A stretch of DNA of 64,000 nucleotides from an uncultured Clostridia bacterium (GCA_945829235.1 CALZUA010000010.1:41762-105761), one strand, 5' to 3'; shown: positions 25,315 through 36,192, counted from the stretch's first letter. Numbers and translations: made by a program. The notes: a model not told the origin generated them from the letters alone.

Positions 25315-27684
25315 TTATTTCGCAATTTTTTCCATTCGCGCGTTGTTCTTCATCACGGGCTTTGTGCCCTTGGTGTCGAAATCAATCGTGATTATCGCGT
25401 CCTTGCCGACAGGTTTCACGCCGACAACCGTGCCCTCGCCGAAAATCTTGTGCCGAACTCTGTCGCCAACCTCGAAATTCTCGCCAACAGCCGTCTGCAC
25501 GGGAGCCGCCGTCTTCATCTTCTCGGACTGCTCCTTCAAAAAGCTCTTCTGAACAGGCTTCGAGAATGTCATTCCGCGCGCAAAGCTGTTCTGCGGCTTG
25601 TCGTCCTTGATGTCGCAGAACTCTGCGGGAATTTCCCTCACAAATGTGGACAGCTTGTTCGCGGAGGTGTGCCCGTACAGCATACGATAGCCCGTGTGCG
25701 TGATGTAGAGCCGCTTTTTCGCGCGCGTTATCGCAACATACGCGAGGCGGCGCTCCTCCTCAAGCTCCGTGGGGTTGTTTATGCTCATCATCGATGGGAA
25801 AACGTTGTCCTCCGCCGCCGCCAAAAATACCTCCGGGAACTCCAGTCCCTTCGCGGAGTGCATTGTCATAAGCGAAACGCGGTCGGTATCGGTATCGTAG
25901 TTATCGATATCCGACTGCAATGCCGCCTGCTCGAGAAAATCGGGCAGAGTTGCATCGGGCTGTTCCTTGAGCAACTCCAGCGCGTTGGATTTCAGCTCAT
26001 TGATGTTCTCCATTCGAGCCGCGCCCTCGTCACCGAGCGCCTTGAGCATCTGCCCATAGCCGGATTTCTCGACAACCGCGTCAATCAGCTCGTCCAGCTG
26101 AACGGTATCCGAAAGCTCGTCCAGCTCATCGAAAATGTTCGCGGCGGCTTTGAGTGCGTTTGTCTTGCGAGAGAGCGTTTCAAACCGCGCCGCGTCCCTG
26201 CACACGTCAAGCGGGCTTATCCCTAGTCCCTCGCTTACGCGGATAATCTCGTCAATCGACGCATCGCCGATACCGCGCTTGGGCTCGTTTATAACGCGTC
26301 TGAAGCGCACAGCGTCATACGGGTTGTTCAAAAGCGCGAGATAGCTCAAAATATCCTTGACTTCCTTGCGGTCGTAGAAGCGAAGACCGCCCACTATTTT
26401 ATAAGGTATACCCGCGCGGGTGAGCGATGTTTCAAAGGTTCTCGAAAGCGCGTTGTTTCTGTACAAAATCGCGTAATCCGAGTATTTCGCGCCGTTTTTC
26501 ACGCCCTCGGAAATTATATCGGCAACGCCCTTTCCCTCACCAAGCTCGTTTGGGTATTTCAGAATTTTTATCTTTTCACCCTCGCCGAGCTCGCTCCAAA
26601 GGCGTTTTTCCTTGCGGTGGGAGTTGTTCTTGATAACAGCGTTTGCGGCGTTGAGGATATTCGTTGTCGAGCGGTAATTCTGCTCAAGGCGGATAACCTC
26701 GCTGTTCTTATACTGCTTCTCGAAGCTCAGAATATTCTCGATTGTTGCGCCGCGGAAACGGTAAATCGACTGGTCGTCATCGCCGACAACGCAGAGATTT
26801 CCGCTGTCACCAGCCAAGAGCGAAATCAAGCGGTACTGCGCGAAGTTCGTGTCCTGATACTCGTCAACCATAATGTATTTGTACAAGTTGCGGTAGTGCT
26901 CGAGAACATCGGGGAAATTCTCGAACAGCTTTACCGTGAGGTAAATTATGTCGTCAAAGTCAACAGCATTCGCCGCGGCAAGCGCCTTCTGATAATCCGC
27001 GTAAACCTCGGCGGTTTTCTGCTCGGCGAACTCGCCGCTTTCCTGAGCGGTTTTCGCGTAATCCTCGGCTGAAATCATTCTGTCCTTCAAGCGCGAGATG
27101 TTGTTTCTGAAAACCTTCGGCGCAATGCGCTTTTCGTCAATACCACGGTTTTTCATAATATCGCGGATAAGCCGCTTGGAGTCATCGTCATCGTAAATCG
27201 TGAAGCCCGAATGAAAGCCCAGCTTTTCAATCTCGCGGCGCAGAATTTTCACGCAGGCGGAGTGAAAGGTTGAAGCATTGATTTTGTCGGCGTCCTCGCC
27301 AAGCATTGCCGAAAGCCGCTCGCGAAGCTCTCCCGCAGCCTTGTTTGTGAACGTAATCGCGAGAATATTCCACGGCTTTATCGGGTCAACCGCGATGATT
27401 TTCGCGAGCTTTTCAAGGTTTTCGGGCGACTTTTCAATATCGGGAAAAGTTGCCAGAAAGCGCTCCTCATCGGGTGAAACAGCGCGGATTTCTTCATCGT
27501 GAAACGCATTTCCAAAGCGAATCATATTTGCAATTCTGTTAACGAGAACCGTAGTTTTTCCGCTGCCCGCGCCCGCGATTATCAGCACAGCGCCGCGAAC
27601 CTTGAAAATCGCTTTTTTCTGCATATTGTTCGCGCGGGAAAAACAGCTGTCGAGCGCGTTTCGCTTTAACGTGTTGTAGTCCAA
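25315..27684 (-). CDS. pcrA: ATP-dependent DNA helicase PcrA/UvrD
   Basis: 789 aa from TTG 27684, placed 7 bp after AAGGAAGG and giving the family-like start (M)DYNTLKRNALDSCFSRANNM. SF1A motifs: Walker A IIAGAGSGKTTVL, AITFTNKAAGELRERL, motif II VDEYQDTN, motif III CVVGDDDQSIYRFRGA, motif IV RLEQNYRST, motif V TMHSAKGLEFPEVF and motif VI RRLAYVAITRAKKRLYI. The C-terminal Tudor-like module VGDRVRHKIFGEGTVVGV is typical of PcrA, which binds RNA polymerase and acts in repair and plasmid replication. All motifs are intact. Confidence 0.95.
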   Translation of the reverse strand: MDYNTLKRNALDSCFSRANNMQKKAIFKVRGAVLIIAGAGSGKTTVLVNRIANMIRFGNAFHDEEIRAVSPDEERFLATFPDIEKSPENLEKLAKIIAVDPIKPWNILAITFTNKAAGELRERLSAMLGEDADKINASTFHSACVKILRREIEKLGFHSGFTIYDDDDSKRLIRDIMKNRGIDEKRIAPKVFRNNISRLKDRMISAEDYAKTAQESGEFAEQKTAEVYADYQKALAAANAVDFDDIIYLTVKLFENFPDVLEHYRNLYKYIMVDEYQDTNFAQYRLISLLAGDSGNLCVVGDDDQSIYRFRGATIENILSFEKQYKNSEVIRLEQNYRSTTNILNAANAVIKNNSHRKEKRLWSELGEGEKIKILKYPNELGEGKGVADIISEGVKNGAKYSDYAILYRNNALSRTFETSLTRAGIPYKIVGGLRFYDRKEVKDILSYLALLNNPYDAVRFRRVINEPKRGIGDASIDEIIRVSEGLGISPLDVCRDAARFETLSRKTNALKAAANIFDELDELSDTVQLDELIDAVVEKSGYGQMLKALGDEGAARMENINELKSNALELLKEQPDATLPDFLEQAALQSDIDNYDTDTDRVSLMTMHSAKGLEFPEVFLAAAEDNVFPSMMSINNPTELEEERRLAYVAITRAKKRLYITHTGYRMLYGHTSANKLSTFVREIPAEFCDIKDDKPQNSFARGMTFSKPVQKSFLKEQSEKMKTAAPVQTAVGENFEVGDRVRHKIFGEGTVVGVKPVGKDAIITIDFDTKGTKPVMKNNARMEKIAK

Positions 27685-27815
27685 ATCATTACCTTCCTTT
27701 AAACACGGAAAATGCAGAGCGACAAACAGCCGCCCGGCATTCCCCGAAATATTAGTTTTGTTCACCGCTAAAACCTCGTCTAAATAAAACCGGTTTTAGA
27801 TGTTCTCTCGTGAAA

Positions 27816-28742
27816 TTACTCGGTAGCAGCGGGAGTTGTCGCGGTGTTGTTAGCGGGTTTGTTACCGCTCAGCGAGCTGTTGTCGAGCGCGAAGAACGGG
27901 TTAACCTCGTTGCCGATTGCCTGCGGAAGCTCGCCGTTCCAGTTGTTGATTTTGAGGTAATCAACATAGTTCGGGCTGTTCGCAAGCTGTTCCTGAACCG
28001 CCTTAATCGCGTAAGCCTCAGCGTCCGCCTTGATTTTCTGCGAATCAGCCTCCGCCTGTGCCGCGATAACCTTCTGCTTCGCCTCTTCTTCCTTTTCGGC
28101 GGTCTTGTTCTGCATCTTCAAAGCGTCCTGAGCCGCGATAACCTTTGCCTGAATTGACTGCTCAAACGCCGCGTCAAAGGAGAGGTTCTCGATTGCAAAT
28201 GCGGTTACGATAATTCCGCTCGGCTCAAGCGTTTCCTTGAGCGACTCGTAAATCGCGTTCTGCACCTCGGAACGCGTCTGAACCAAATCCTCAGCGCGAA
28301 CCTTACCGATTTCATTCTTGGCAATTTTCGCCACATTCGGTACAAGGAGCTTGGTTTCAACGTTGCTGATACCAATTGTTCTGATAATCTCGGACAGCTT
28401 TGTGCTGTCGTAGCAGTAATTCAGCTTGAGCGAAAGCTGGTCAACCGTCTGAGTATCGCTCGTGTAAGCGTTTGTCTGCACGGAATAAATCTGCTCGCGC
28501 GTATCAACCTCCTGAATTTCCTCAACGAACGGAATGTGCATATTAAGTCCCGCGGAGAGGTCGCTCGAAACTATCTTTCCGAACTGATATTTAACGCCGA
28601 TGTAACCCTCGTTAACAACCGTAAAGCTGTTGAACAAAATAACCAGCACAAAAATCGTAATCAATCCGATAAGCACCCAAAAGCTGATTGCCTTCTTGTT
28701 TGTGCTGTTGCCATTATTTGATGAAGAATTATTAAAAGCCAT
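27816..28742 (-). CDS. SPFH/prohibitin-family membrane protein
   Basis: 308 aa from ATG 28742 after GAAAGGAAAAG. An Asn/Ser-rich cytosolic start (NNSSSNNGNSTN) leads to one membrane helix ISFWVLIGLITIFVLVILFN. The SPFH core follows (VNEGYIGVKYQFGKIV, DTREQIYSVQTNAYTSDTQT). A charged coiled coil has QNKTAEKEEEAKQKVIAAQA. The C-terminus is PAANNTATTP-like and disordered. Such proteins form oligomeric membrane scaffolds of the stomatin/HflC kind. It starts 24 bp after the activase stop and may be read from that promoter. Confidence 0.88.
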   Translation of the reverse strand: MAFNNSSSNNGNSTNKKAISFWVLIGLITIFVLVILFNSFTVVNEGYIGVKYQFGKIVSSDLSAGLNMHIPFVEEIQEVDTREQIYSVQTNAYTSDTQTVDQLSLKLNYCYDSTKLSEIIRTIGISNVETKLLVPNVAKIAKNEIGKVRAEDLVQTRSEVQNAIYESLKETLEPSGIIVTAFAIENLSFDAAFEQSIQAKVIAAQDALKMQNKTAEKEEEAKQKVIAAQAEADSQKIKADAEAYAIKAVQEQLANSPNYVDYLKINNWNGELPQAIGNEVNPFFALDNSSLSGNKPANNTATTPAATE

Positions 28743-28766
28743 TTTCTTTTCCTTTCTCAAATGCCA

Positions 28767-31700
28767 TTACTTATAAATCGCGCCGATAAGCTGAGAGTAC
28801 TTGTCGTCCGTTTCGAGCTTGACAACATTCTTTCTGCTCAAGCCCGCCTCCGCGAACGCTCTCGTCAGCATCAGCTTAATTCTGTTCACCTGATTAACCT
28901 CGGACGCGCCCGGGTCAAAGTCAACGGCAACGATATTGCTCTCGGGGTGACGGCGGCGAAGCTCACCGATAACGCCCTTGCCCGTGACGTGGTTCGGCAG
29001 GCAGGCAAACGGTTGCATACAAACAATGTTCGGAACGCCCTCGCGGATAAGCTCGAGCATCTCCGCGCACAAGAACCAGCCCTCGCCCGCGATATTGCCC
29101 GGCGATACAATCGGCTTTACCATCTCGCGCATCTCGAAGATGTCGCCCGGACAGCCGAATTTTGTTCCCGTAACAGCCTTGCGGTACGCTTTTTCCATAA
29201 ACCGCATTGCCTTGATTGCCGCGTTCTCGGCAAATTTCTTCGTCTTTGAGCAATACAACAGCTCGGATTTAGTCACGCCGTGCGAGCAGATGTAGTAGAA
29301 AAATCCCATCAAATCCGGCACGACAACCTCGCAGCCCTCGTTTTCCAGCAAACCGATAATGTCGTTGTTGGCAACCGGGTGGAATTTAACGAGAATTTCT
29401 CCGACAAGACCGATGCGCGGTTTCTTGATATCGAGAACGGGGAAATTTTTGAACTCCTCGACAATCGCCTCAATGTTGCGGTTGAAGGTCTTCATCGAGA
29501 GCGTTTTCATATCCTCGCGCAGTTTCAAGCGCCACTTCTGATAAAGCGCGTTCGCCGAGCCTTTTTCAACCTCGTACGGACGAACCTTGTACAAGCACCG
29601 CGACAGCACATCGCCGTAAATCATCGCCATAAACGCTCTTATCGCCATTCCCATCGAGAGCTTGAAGCCGCTTTGCTTCTCGAGTCCGACAACGTTGAGC
29701 GAAATCAGCGGAACATTGTCAAATCCCGCGTCCTTAAGCGCTTTTTTGAGCATTCCCACATAGTTTGTCGCACGGCACGCGCCGCCCGTTTGAGTTATCA
29801 GAACCGAGGTGTTGTTCAGGTCGTACTTGCCGCTCTTTAGCGCGTGGATAAGCTGTCCGACAATCAAAATTGACGGATAGCAAGCATCATTGTTGACGTA
29901 CTTCAAGCCCTCGTCAACAACCGCTTTCGAGCAGTCGCGCAAGATATCCACATCATAGCCGCTGTACCTGAATGCCATCTCCAGCAAATCGAAGTGAATA
30001 GGCGCCATCTGTGGGCAGAGAATTTTGTGGTTTTTGCGCATTTCTTTGGTGAACTCGGGCTGTCTTATGTAACCAACATGGCCGCGAACGGGCTTGTATT
30101 TATGCCGCGCACGCTCGTCCACAACAGATATCAGCGAGCGCAGACGAATCCTCGCCGCGCCGAGGTTGTTGACCTCATCTATTTTCAGGCAGGTGTACAG
30201 CTTTCCGAAGCTGCGCAGAATTTCCTGAACCTCGTCCGTGGTAATCGCGTCAAGTCCGCAGCCGAACGAGTTGAGCTGAACGAGCTCCAGACAATCGTTT
30301 TTGCCGACAACGTGCGCCGCCGCGTAAAGACGCGTGTGATAAGTCCACTGGTCAACAACGCGTATCGGGCGCACAACTTGCTCGATATGCGCAACGCTGT
30401 CCTCCGTCAGAACCGCAAACCCGTATCCCGAAATCATCTCGGGCAAACCGTGGTTTATCTCGGGGTCGATGTGGTAAGGACGCCCCGCGAGCACAATTCC
30501 GCGCTTGCCATTGTCTTTAAGGAACTGAAGCGTTTCCTCGCCCTTTTTGCGCATCGTTTCCTTGAACCTTGCGTCCTCTGCATAGGCTTTTTCAAGCGCG
30601 TCCGTTATCTCTTTTTTGGTGATATTTTTATCGGGAAGATTTGCCGAAAACTCCTCAAAAAGTCGCTCGCCCATACGCTTTTCGTTGAAAATCGGCAGGA
30701 ACGGGTTGAGGAATTTCACGCTTTCGCGAAGCTCCGGCACGGAGTTTCTGATAACCTCGCTGTAAGTCGCGACAACAGGGCAGTTGTAATGGTTGTCGCC
30801 GCCGATATCGTCGGACATTTCGTACGGCATCGAGGGGTAGAAAATCAGCTTTACGCCCTCGTCAATCAGCGCCTGAATGTGACCGTGAGCAAGCTTCGCG
30901 GGATAGCAAACCGACTCGCTCGGCATTGTTTCGATACCCTTGTCGTAAATCGCTCTCGTTGTTTTCGGGGAGAGCTTAACCGAGAAGCCAAGCTCGGTGA
31001 ACAGCTTGTGCCAGAACGGGAAATTCTCGTACATACCGAGAACTCTCGGCAATCCGATTACACCACGCGGCGCGCTGTCCTCGGGCAGGCACTCGCGGTC
31101 GAACAAGAGGTGATATTTATAATCGTACAGGTTCGGGAGCTTTTCACCCGTCGAAACATTTCCCGCGCCGCGCTCGCAGCGGTTGTTGCTGATATAGCGC
31201 GTTCCGTCGGGGAATTTTGTGATTGTGAGCAGGCAGTTGTTCGAGCATTTTCCGCAGCGTGCCGCGGTTTTTTCCGCTTTAAAGCTGTCGAGCTTGTCAA
31301 CGGAAGCAATCGTGCTCTTTTCGCCGTCATCGCGCTCCAGCGCAACAAGAGCCGAGCCGTAAGCACCCATTAAGCCTGCCTTATCGGGACGAACAACGTC
31401 TTTTCCGACAATTTTCTCAAATGCGCGCAAAACGCTGTCGTTCATAAAAGTGCCGCCCTGAACGATGATTTTATCGCCCATTGAAGCGGTGTCGCGCAGC
31501 TTGATTACCTTAAACAGCGCGTTCTTGCACACGGAATAGGACAGTCCCGCCGAGATATCCGCAACGGTTGCGCCCTCTTTCTGCGCCTGTTTAACGCGCG
31601 AGTTCATAAATACCGTACAGCGCGAGCCGAGGTCAACAGGGTGCTCGGCAGAAAGTCCCAGAACGGCAAATTCCGCAGAGGTCATTCCGAGCGCGTTCGC

Positions 31701-33056
31701 GAAGTTCTCAATAAACGAACCGCAGCCCGAAGAACACGCCTCGTTGAGCAAAATACTCTCGATTTCGCCGTTTTTCACGCGCATACATTTCATATCCTGA
31801 CCGCCGATGTCGAGGATAAACTCCGCGCCGGGCAGGATTTTGTCGGCGGCCTTGTAGTGCGCCATCGTTTCAATCTCGCCGTAATCCGCGCCGAGAGCCG
31901 CTTTTATCAGATGCTCGCCGTAGCCCGTTGTACAAGCCTTCGCGATATACGCGCCCTCGGGGAGCTTCGCGTAAATATCCTTCAGTATGCCGATAACCGA
32001 TTTCAGCGGGTCGCCGTGGTTGTTGTCGTAGAACGAATAGAGAATTTCAGCGTCCTTGTTCAGGAGAACAGCCTTTGTTGTCGTTGAACCCGCGTCAATT
32101 CCGAGATAACAAGCGCCGTTGTGTGCGCTCAAATCCGCTGTCGGGATAACCGATTTCGCGTGTCTTTCGCGGAACGCTTTCAGCTCGTCCTCGCTCTCAA
32201 AAAGCGGCGACAAGCGCTCAACCTCGCGGAGCTGATTCTCGCCGAGATTGCTTGCTTTTTCAACAAGCGCATCAATCGACATCTCCTCCGCTTCATCGGA
32301 CAGCGCGCAGCCCATTGCCACGAACAAATTCGCGTTTTCGGGAATAATGATGTTCTCGGGCTTGAGGTCGAGCGTTTCGATAAAGCGCTGCCTTAATTCC
32401 GACAAATAGTGGAGCGGTCCGCCGAGAAACGCAACATTCCCGCGAATAGGCTTTCCGCAGGCAAGTCCGCTTATGGTCTGATTTACAACCGATTGGAAAA
32501 CGGACGCGGCGATATCGCTCCGTTTTGCGCCCTCGTTGAGGAGCGGCTGGATATCGCTCTTCGCGAAAACTCCGCAACGCGACGCTATCGGGTAAATCGT
32601 CGTGTGCTTTTTGGACAGCTCGTTCAAGCCGCCGATATCCGTATTGAGAAGCGCCGCCATCTGGTCGATAAACGCACCCGTGCCGCCCGCGCAGGTACCG
32701 TTCATACGCTGTTCAAGACCGCCCGTGAGGTATGTAATCTTCGCGTCCTCGCCGCCAAGCTCGATTGCGACATCGGTCTGCGGGATAAGTGCCTTAATCG
32801 CGTCCGTTCCCGCGGCGACCTCCTGCACAAACGGTATCCCGAGCCACTTTGATACGGAAATTCCACCCGAGCCGGTTACCGCGACAAGCGCGTTTTCACC
32901 CGAAAACTTCTCGCCAACCTCGGAAATTATATCGGCAACAGTCTTTCTGATATCGGAAAAATGCCGCTGATAACGGCTGTGGAGCAGTTCCCCGTTCTCC
33001 CCGAGAACCGCCGCCTTAACGGTTGTCGAACCTATATCAAGTCCCACTCGCCTCAT
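28767..33056 (-). CDS. Fused acyl-CoA dehydratase activase (two BadF/BcrA ATPase domains plus HgdB-like region)
   Basis: 1429 aa from ATG 33056 with GGAGAGG 9 bp upstream. The first ASKHA ATPase domain (1-260) has [15 protein letters not shown], the cluster region [15 protein letters not shown] and [13 protein letters not shown] second ATPase domain (about 315-575) has [15 protein letters not shown] and [30 protein letters not shown] near 625 and NRCERGAG may bind another cluster. The rest is the DUF2229/HgdB-like part ([48 protein letters not shown]). Related single-domain activases inject electrons into 2-hydroxyacyl-CoA dehydratases. This long form is common in Clostridia but its substrate is unknown, and no separate dehydratase genes lie nearby. 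Confidence 0.88.
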   Translation of the reverse strand: MRRVGLDIGSTTVKAAVLGENGELLHSRYQRHFSDIRKTVADIISEVGEKFSGENALVAVTGSGGISVSKWLGIPFVQEVAAGTDAIKALIPQTDVAIELGGEDAKITYLTGGLEQRMNGTCAGGTGAFIDQMAALLNTDIGGLNELSKKHTTIYPIASRCGVFAKSDIQPLLNEGAKRSDIAASVFQSVVNQTISGLACGKPIRGNVAFLGGPLHYLSELRQRFIETLDLKPENIIIPENANLFVAMGCALSDEAEEMSIDALVEKASNLGENQLREVERLSPLFESEDELKAFRERHAKSVIPTADLSAHNGACYLGIDAGSTTTKAVLLNKDAEILYSFYDNNHGDPLKSVIGILKDIYAKLPEGAYIAKACTTGYGEHLIKAALGADYGEIETMAHYKAADKILPGAEFILDIGGQDMKCMRVKNGEIESILLNEACSSGCGSFIENFANALGMTSAEFAVLGLSAEHPVDLGSRCTVFMNSRVKQAQKEGATVADISAGLSYSVCKNALFKVIKLRDTASMGDKIIVQGGTFMNDSVLRAFEKIVGKDVVRPDKAGLMGAYGSALVALERDDGEKSTIASVDKLDSFKAEKTAARCGKCSNNCLLTITKFPDGTRYISNNRCERGAGNVSTGEKLPNLYDYKYHLLFDRECLPEDSAPRGVIGLPRVLGMYENFPFWHKLFTELGFSVKLSPKTTRAIYDKGIETMPSESVCYPAKLAHGHIQALIDEGVKLIFYPSMPYEMSDDIGGDNHYNCPVVATYSEVIRNSVPELRESVKFLNPFLPIFNEKRMGERLFEEFSANLPDKNITKKEITDALEKAYAEDARFKETMRKKGEETLQFLKDNGKRGIVLAGRPYHIDPEINHGLPEMISGYGFAVLTEDSVAHIEQVVRPIRVVDQWTYHTRLYAAAHVVGKNDCLELVQLNSFGCGLDAITTDEVQEILRSFGKLYTCLKIDEVNNLGAARIRLRSLISVVDERARHKYKPVRGHVGYIRQPEFTKEMRKNHKILCPQMAPIHFDLLEMAFRYSGYDVDILRDCSKAVVDEGLKYVNNDACYPSILIVGQLIHALKSGKYDLNNTSVLITQTGGACRATNYVGMLKKALKDAGFDNVPLISLNVVGLEKQSGFKLSMGMAIRAFMAMIYGDVLSRCLYKVRPYEVEKGSANALYQKWRLKLREDMKTLSMKTFNRNIEAIVEEFKNFPVLDIKKPRIGLVGEILVKFHPVANNDIIGLLENEGCEVVVPDLMGFFYYICSHGVTKSELLYCSKTKKFAENAAIKAMRFMEKAYRKAVTGTKFGCPGDIFEMREMVKPIVSPGNIAGEGWFLCAEMLELIREGVPNIVCMQPFACLPNHVTGKGVIGELRRRHPESNIVAVDFDPGASEVNQVNRIKLMLTRAFAEAGLSRKNVVKLETDDKYSQLIGAIYK

Positions 33057-33157
33057 GCTTTTTATCCTCTCCATTTTACACAAAAATTGTTTTATATTTG
33101 ACAAAAATTAGCTGTTTTCAACAAAAAAGCTGTTGTCTATTTTTGCACTATGAATAA

Positions 33158-33186
33158 ATTATAACACATTCCTATTAAAAAGTCAA
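33158..33186 (-). promoter_or_regulatory. Promoter of the activase-SPFH unit
   Basis: Minus strand: TTGACT, 17 bp ending ATGTGT, TATAAT, about 100 bp before the start codon. Confidence 0.85.
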
Positions 33187-33221
33187 CCGACAAAAAAGGG
33201 TTGAAATGTGAAAAGATTGTG

Positions 33222-33254
33222 AAAAAAGAAGCAAGAAGAGTTCTCCTTGCTTCT
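33222..33254 (-). terminator. Terminator after fapA
   Basis: GAAGCAAG/CTTGCTTC followed by TTTTTT on the minus strand, 20 bp after the stop. Confidence 0.85.
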
Positions 33255-33274
33255 CATATTCAAAATCGCGTGAA

Positions 33275-34651
33275 TTAGAGCGGTTTAAAAACGATTTCGC
33301 CCTTGTCTACAGTCGCGCGGCAACGGTTCTCCGTTGTTTTCACCGCGAGCATGCACGAGTTTATCCTCAGCTTAACGCCGGGGTAAATCATACGCTTTAT
33401 CGCCACCGACAAATTCTGCGTGAGCTTGAGCGCCTCATCGATTTCAGCCATACGCACCTTCGCCTTTTTAATCTCCGCTTGGAATTTCAAGCGGTTTCTC
33501 AGCGCGTCCGCCTTGAGCTGTTCACGCTCGGGCGGGAGCTTCGCAACCTTTGAAAGCTCGGTGAGCGTTGTGAGGATTTTCCCGAGCTGGTCGAGCTTAT
33601 CCTCCATATCCTTAATCTGCTTGTCAAGCGTTTCGCGTTCTTCCATCAAAACCGCGTTGTTGCCGAGCGTAATCTCGGTTTTGACGTACTTATCCGAGCC
33701 GATAACCGATGCGTCCACGTTGTTGAGCGCCGTGTACTTTCCGCCCATAATAACGCCCTTGCCCGATGCGATCAAATCGCGTCCCGCGAAAACCTCGCCG
33801 CCGACAAATGACGCGCTGTCAACGTTACCGTCGCAACGAACCTTTGAGTTCTCGCAAAAGCCGAGCTTAACGTCCCCGCGGCAGTCAACCTTGCTGTTGA
33901 TAATGCCGATTTTCACGGTGATGTTGCCGTCCGCGGACAGCTCCGCGCCGTTCACCGAGCCGAGCACGCTTATATCCTTTTTCGATGTAACACGAAATCC
34001 CTCGAAAACGCTTCCCTTGACGGTCACGCTTCCGATAAAGTCAATATTTCCCGTTGATACGTCAACATCGCCGTTTATGAGCAACGTTTCGTCAACGCAG
34101 AACGAGCCGTTTCTGAACACAAGGTTGCCGTCAACTGCGGCAATAAGCTCGGTGCCGTCATTGATGAGAGAAGTGCCCGCACCGAGGTTCAGGTTAACCG
34201 GAGTACCCTTCTTCTGCGCCACAACCATTCCCATAATATCGCGTCCCGGCTCGCCTTCCGTGGGCAGAGTGATTTCGGCAATAGGAGTACCCGCCGTGAT
34301 GTTGCGCACCAAGCCGAGGTTTTTGTAGTCAACAACGCCGTGCTCGTTTTCAACCGGGGCAGTACACTGGTCGGTGCGATAATAGTACTTTATCGTACCG
34401 TCAATGCCGTCCACAGGAGGGTCCCAACGCGCCGCGCAGATGTTCTCGTCATAGCGTTTCTGCTCGACAGCTCTCTCGATTTCATCTTTCAGCAAGCCGT
34501 AGGACACATTCTTGTCCTCAAGCGCCTTCATAACCTTATCCAAGCTCACGTCAATTCCGCCGTTTTCGGGTTTCGAGAACGACACAAACGCGGTTGTTTT
34601 GTTTGGATTGACGGAAACGTCTATCGTGGAATGAACTATCTCTTCTGACAT
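33275..34651 (-). CDS. FapA family protein (DUF342, polymer-forming right-handed helix)
   Basis: 458 aa from ATG 34651, preceded by GAGAGGGGGAG. It has an N-terminal FapA domain (YGLLKDEIERAVEQKRYDE; TEGEPGRDIMGMVV), then a repetitive beta-helical central part (about 180-320) of short strands such as LLINGDVDVSTGNIDFIGSV and VDCRGDVKLGFCENSKVRCD. A coiled coil (about 340-420) with MEERETLDKQIKDMEDKLDQ follows. These proteins are common in Firmicutes and sometimes sit in flagellar or surface-regulation contexts; the role is unknown. It is monocistronic with its own promoter and terminator. Confidence 0.9.
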   Translation of the reverse strand: MSEEIVHSTIDVSVNPNKTTAFVSFSKPENGGIDVSLDKVMKALEDKNVSYGLLKDEIERAVEQKRYDENICAARWDPPVDGIDGTIKYYYRTDQCTAPVENEHGVVDYKNLGLVRNITAGTPIAEITLPTEGEPGRDIMGMVVAQKKGTPVNLNLGAGTSLINDGTELIAAVDGNLVFRNGSFCVDETLLINGDVDVSTGNIDFIGSVTVKGSVFEGFRVTSKKDISVLGSVNGAELSADGNITVKIGIINSKVDCRGDVKLGFCENSKVRCDGNVDSASFVGGEVFAGRDLIASGKGVIMGGKYTALNNVDASVIGSDKYVKTEITLGNNAVLMEERETLDKQIKDMEDKLDQLGKILTTLTELSKVAKLPPEREQLKADALRNRLKFQAEIKKAKVRMAEIDEALKLTQNLSVAIKRMIYPGVKLRINSCMLAVKTTENRCRATVDKGEIVFKPL

Positions 34652-34705
34652 AGCTGCTCCCCCTCTCCGAATATTTCCCCAAATGTTGCATATTCCCCTA
34701 TTTAC

Positions 34706-34734
34706 ATTATAGCACAACCCGAAAATATTTGCAA
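34706..34734 (-). promoter_or_regulatory. Promoter of fapA
   Basis: Minus strand: TTGCAA, 17 bp ending TTGTGC, TATAAT, 55 bp before the ATG. Confidence 0.78.
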
Positions 34735-34800
34735 CAAGCGACAGAATTTTTAGCACTTATTACAATTTTTCGGGCGTAGTTTTATGCAATTTCACGGCAA

Positions 34801-34895
34801 TTAAGGCAATACCGCACAGGCTAACGTTTTGCCGCACGCTTGCTTGCAGATTTTCCGTCAAATCGCACGACAATGATTATTCGATATTGCCTTAA
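34801..34895. mobile_element. MITE-like element with 11-bp terminal inverted repeats
   Basis: TTAAGGCAATA at 34801-34811 is matched by TATTGCCTTAA at 34885-34895. They enclose 73 bp without an open frame. A TTAA at each outer edge would suit insertion at a TA or TTAA target. The right end contains the TAA stop of metA (34892-34894), so the element may have landed on, or now supplies, that stop. No transposase is in the window. A single copy is seen here, so the call depends on finding others. Confidence 0.5.
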
Positions 34896-35809
34896 ATTTT
34901 CTTGCTGATATCAAACGGCGTGGTCTGATAAACGTAATAGTTGAGCCAGTTCGTGAACAACAGCGTCGAGTGCGCTCTCCAGCGAAGCACGGGCGCGTTT
35001 TCGGGGTTATCGTCGGGGTAATAGTGCTTGGGCACACTCGGGTTAAGACCGCGCTCCAAATCGCGGTGATACTCCGCGTCAAGCGTCCCCGCGTCATACT
35101 CCGAGTGACCGGTGATGAAAAACCGGCTTCCGCTCTCGTTTCCCGCGGCGTAAACGCCCGCCTCGTCCGATACCGCCATCAGCCGCAAATCCGGCACTTT
35201 CAGGATATCCTCGGCACGGGTTTCCGTGTGACGAGAATGGGGCGCGTAAAACTCCCCGTCAAAGCCGTGGAACAGGCGCGCTTTCGGCGTGAGCAAGCGG
35301 TGCGCGAACACACCCGAAACCTTTTCGGGAAGCGGATATTTCGGTATACCGTAGTGGTAGTAAAGCCCCGCCTGCGCTCCCCAGCAGATGTGAAGCGTGG
35401 AGTGAACGTGAGTTGTCGTCCAATCCATAATCTCGCAAAGCTCTTTCCAATAGTCAACCTCTTCAAACGGCATCTGCTCGACAGGCGCGCCGGTTATGAT
35501 AAATCCGTCAAAATTCTGATTTTTTATATCGTCAAAGTTCTTGTAAAACTCCAGCAAATGCTCCTGCGAGGTATTTTTGCTGTTGTGCGAAACCATTCCC
35601 ACAAGCTCCACCTCGATTTGAAGCGGCGTGTTGGACAAACAGCGCAAAATCTGCGTTTCCGTGACAATTTTTGTCGGCATCAGATTGAGTATACCGATTT
35701 TCAGCGGGCGGATATCCTGATGAAGCGCGCGGTACTCCGTCATCACGAAAATATGTTCTTTTTCAAGTATCTCCTGCGCGGGCAACCCATCGGCAATTTT
35801 TATAGGCAT
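34892..35809 (-). CDS. metA: Homoserine O-acyltransferase (MetA)
   Basis: 305 aa from ATG 35809, which gives the usual MetA start (M)[17 protein letters not shown] and length. The nucleophile Cys is in [20 protein letters not shown] near residue 142. The catalytic Glu-His region is seen in FITGHSEYD. MetA acylates homoserine at the start of methionine synthesis. Choice of acetyl-CoA or succinyl-CoA depends on a Gly/Glu at position about 111 and is not settled here. The stop codon lies inside the end repeat of the MITE-like element. Confidence 0.95.
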   Translation of the reverse strand: MPIKIADGLPAQEILEKEHIFVMTEYRALHQDIRPLKIGILNLMPTKIVTETQILRCLSNTPLQIEVELVGMVSHNSKNTSQEHLLEFYKNFDDIKNQNFDGFIITGAPVEQMPFEEVDYWKELCEIMDWTTTHVHSTLHICWGAQAGLYYHYGIPKYPLPEKVSGVFAHRLLTPKARLFHGFDGEFYAPHSRHTETRAEDILKVPDLRLMAVSDEAGVYAAGNESGSRFFITGHSEYDAGTLDAEYHRDLERGLNPSVPKHYYPDDNPENAPVLRWRAHSTLLFTNWLNYYVYQTTPFDISKKI

Positions 35810-35846
35810 AATTCCCAGACCTTCCTTTTTCTTCGTATCAAGTTTA

Positions 35847-35875
35847 ATTATAGTACAAATAATCCGTTTTGTCAA
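35847..35875 (-). promoter_or_regulatory. Promoter of metA
   Basis: Perfect consensus on the minus strand: TTGACA, 17 bp, TATAAT. It lies only 37 bp from the start codon, so there is no room for a SAM or T-box riboswitch. Confidence 0.93.
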
Positions 35876-35982
35876 GGGTAACGGCACAATTGAAAAGCCC
35901 TATAATCTGCATTGATAATGAATATGCGGAAACTTTACGCGAATTTATAAGCTACTGATTGCAAGTTTTTGCAAAAAGGGGC

Positions 35983-36011
35983 TTGACAAACAGCTTTTGT
36001 TGTGGTATAAT
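35983..36011 (+). promoter_or_regulatory. Promoter of tRNA-Ser
   Basis: TTGACA, 17 bp ending TTGTGG, TATAAT, 33 bp before the mature tRNA 5' end. Confidence 0.92.
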
Positions 36012-36044
36012 ACTTGTTGTGATTGAATAATTGTTTCAACATTT

Positions 36045-36134
36045 GGAGAAATACTCAAGTGGTGAAGAGGCTCCCCTGCTAAGGGAGTAGGTCGGGCAAC
36101 CGGCGCGAGGGTTCAAATCCCTCTTTCTCCGCCA
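36045..36134 (+). tRNA. tRNA-Ser (anticodon GCU)
   Basis: 90 nt including encoded CCA. The acceptor stem GGAGAAA pairs with TTTCTCC. The anticodon arm CTCCC/GGGAG holds the loop CTGCTAA with anticodon GCT. A long variable arm, GGTCGGGCAACCGGC, marks it as class II. The T-arm has GGTTCAAATCC. It reads AGC/AGU codons. Confidence 0.97.
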
Positions 36135-36155
36135 GCCGGTGCGACCGGCAACGAA

Positions 36156-36192
36156 TTCGCCCCTAGTTTTATCTAGGGGCAATTTTTGTGCC
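36156..36192 (+). terminator. Terminator of tRNA-Ser (repeat copy 1)
   Basis: GCCCCTAG/CTAGGGGC with loop TTTTAT, followed by AATTTTTG. A 36-bp near-identical copy lies 165 bp downstream. Confidence 0.88.

Noticed and set aside
29994..31373. 459-codon plus-strand frame
   Set aside because: It is antisense to the activase gene, whose motifs are all on the minus strand.
35810..35846. SAM riboswitch or T-box before metA
   Set aside because: Only about 37 bp separate the -10 box from the start codon.
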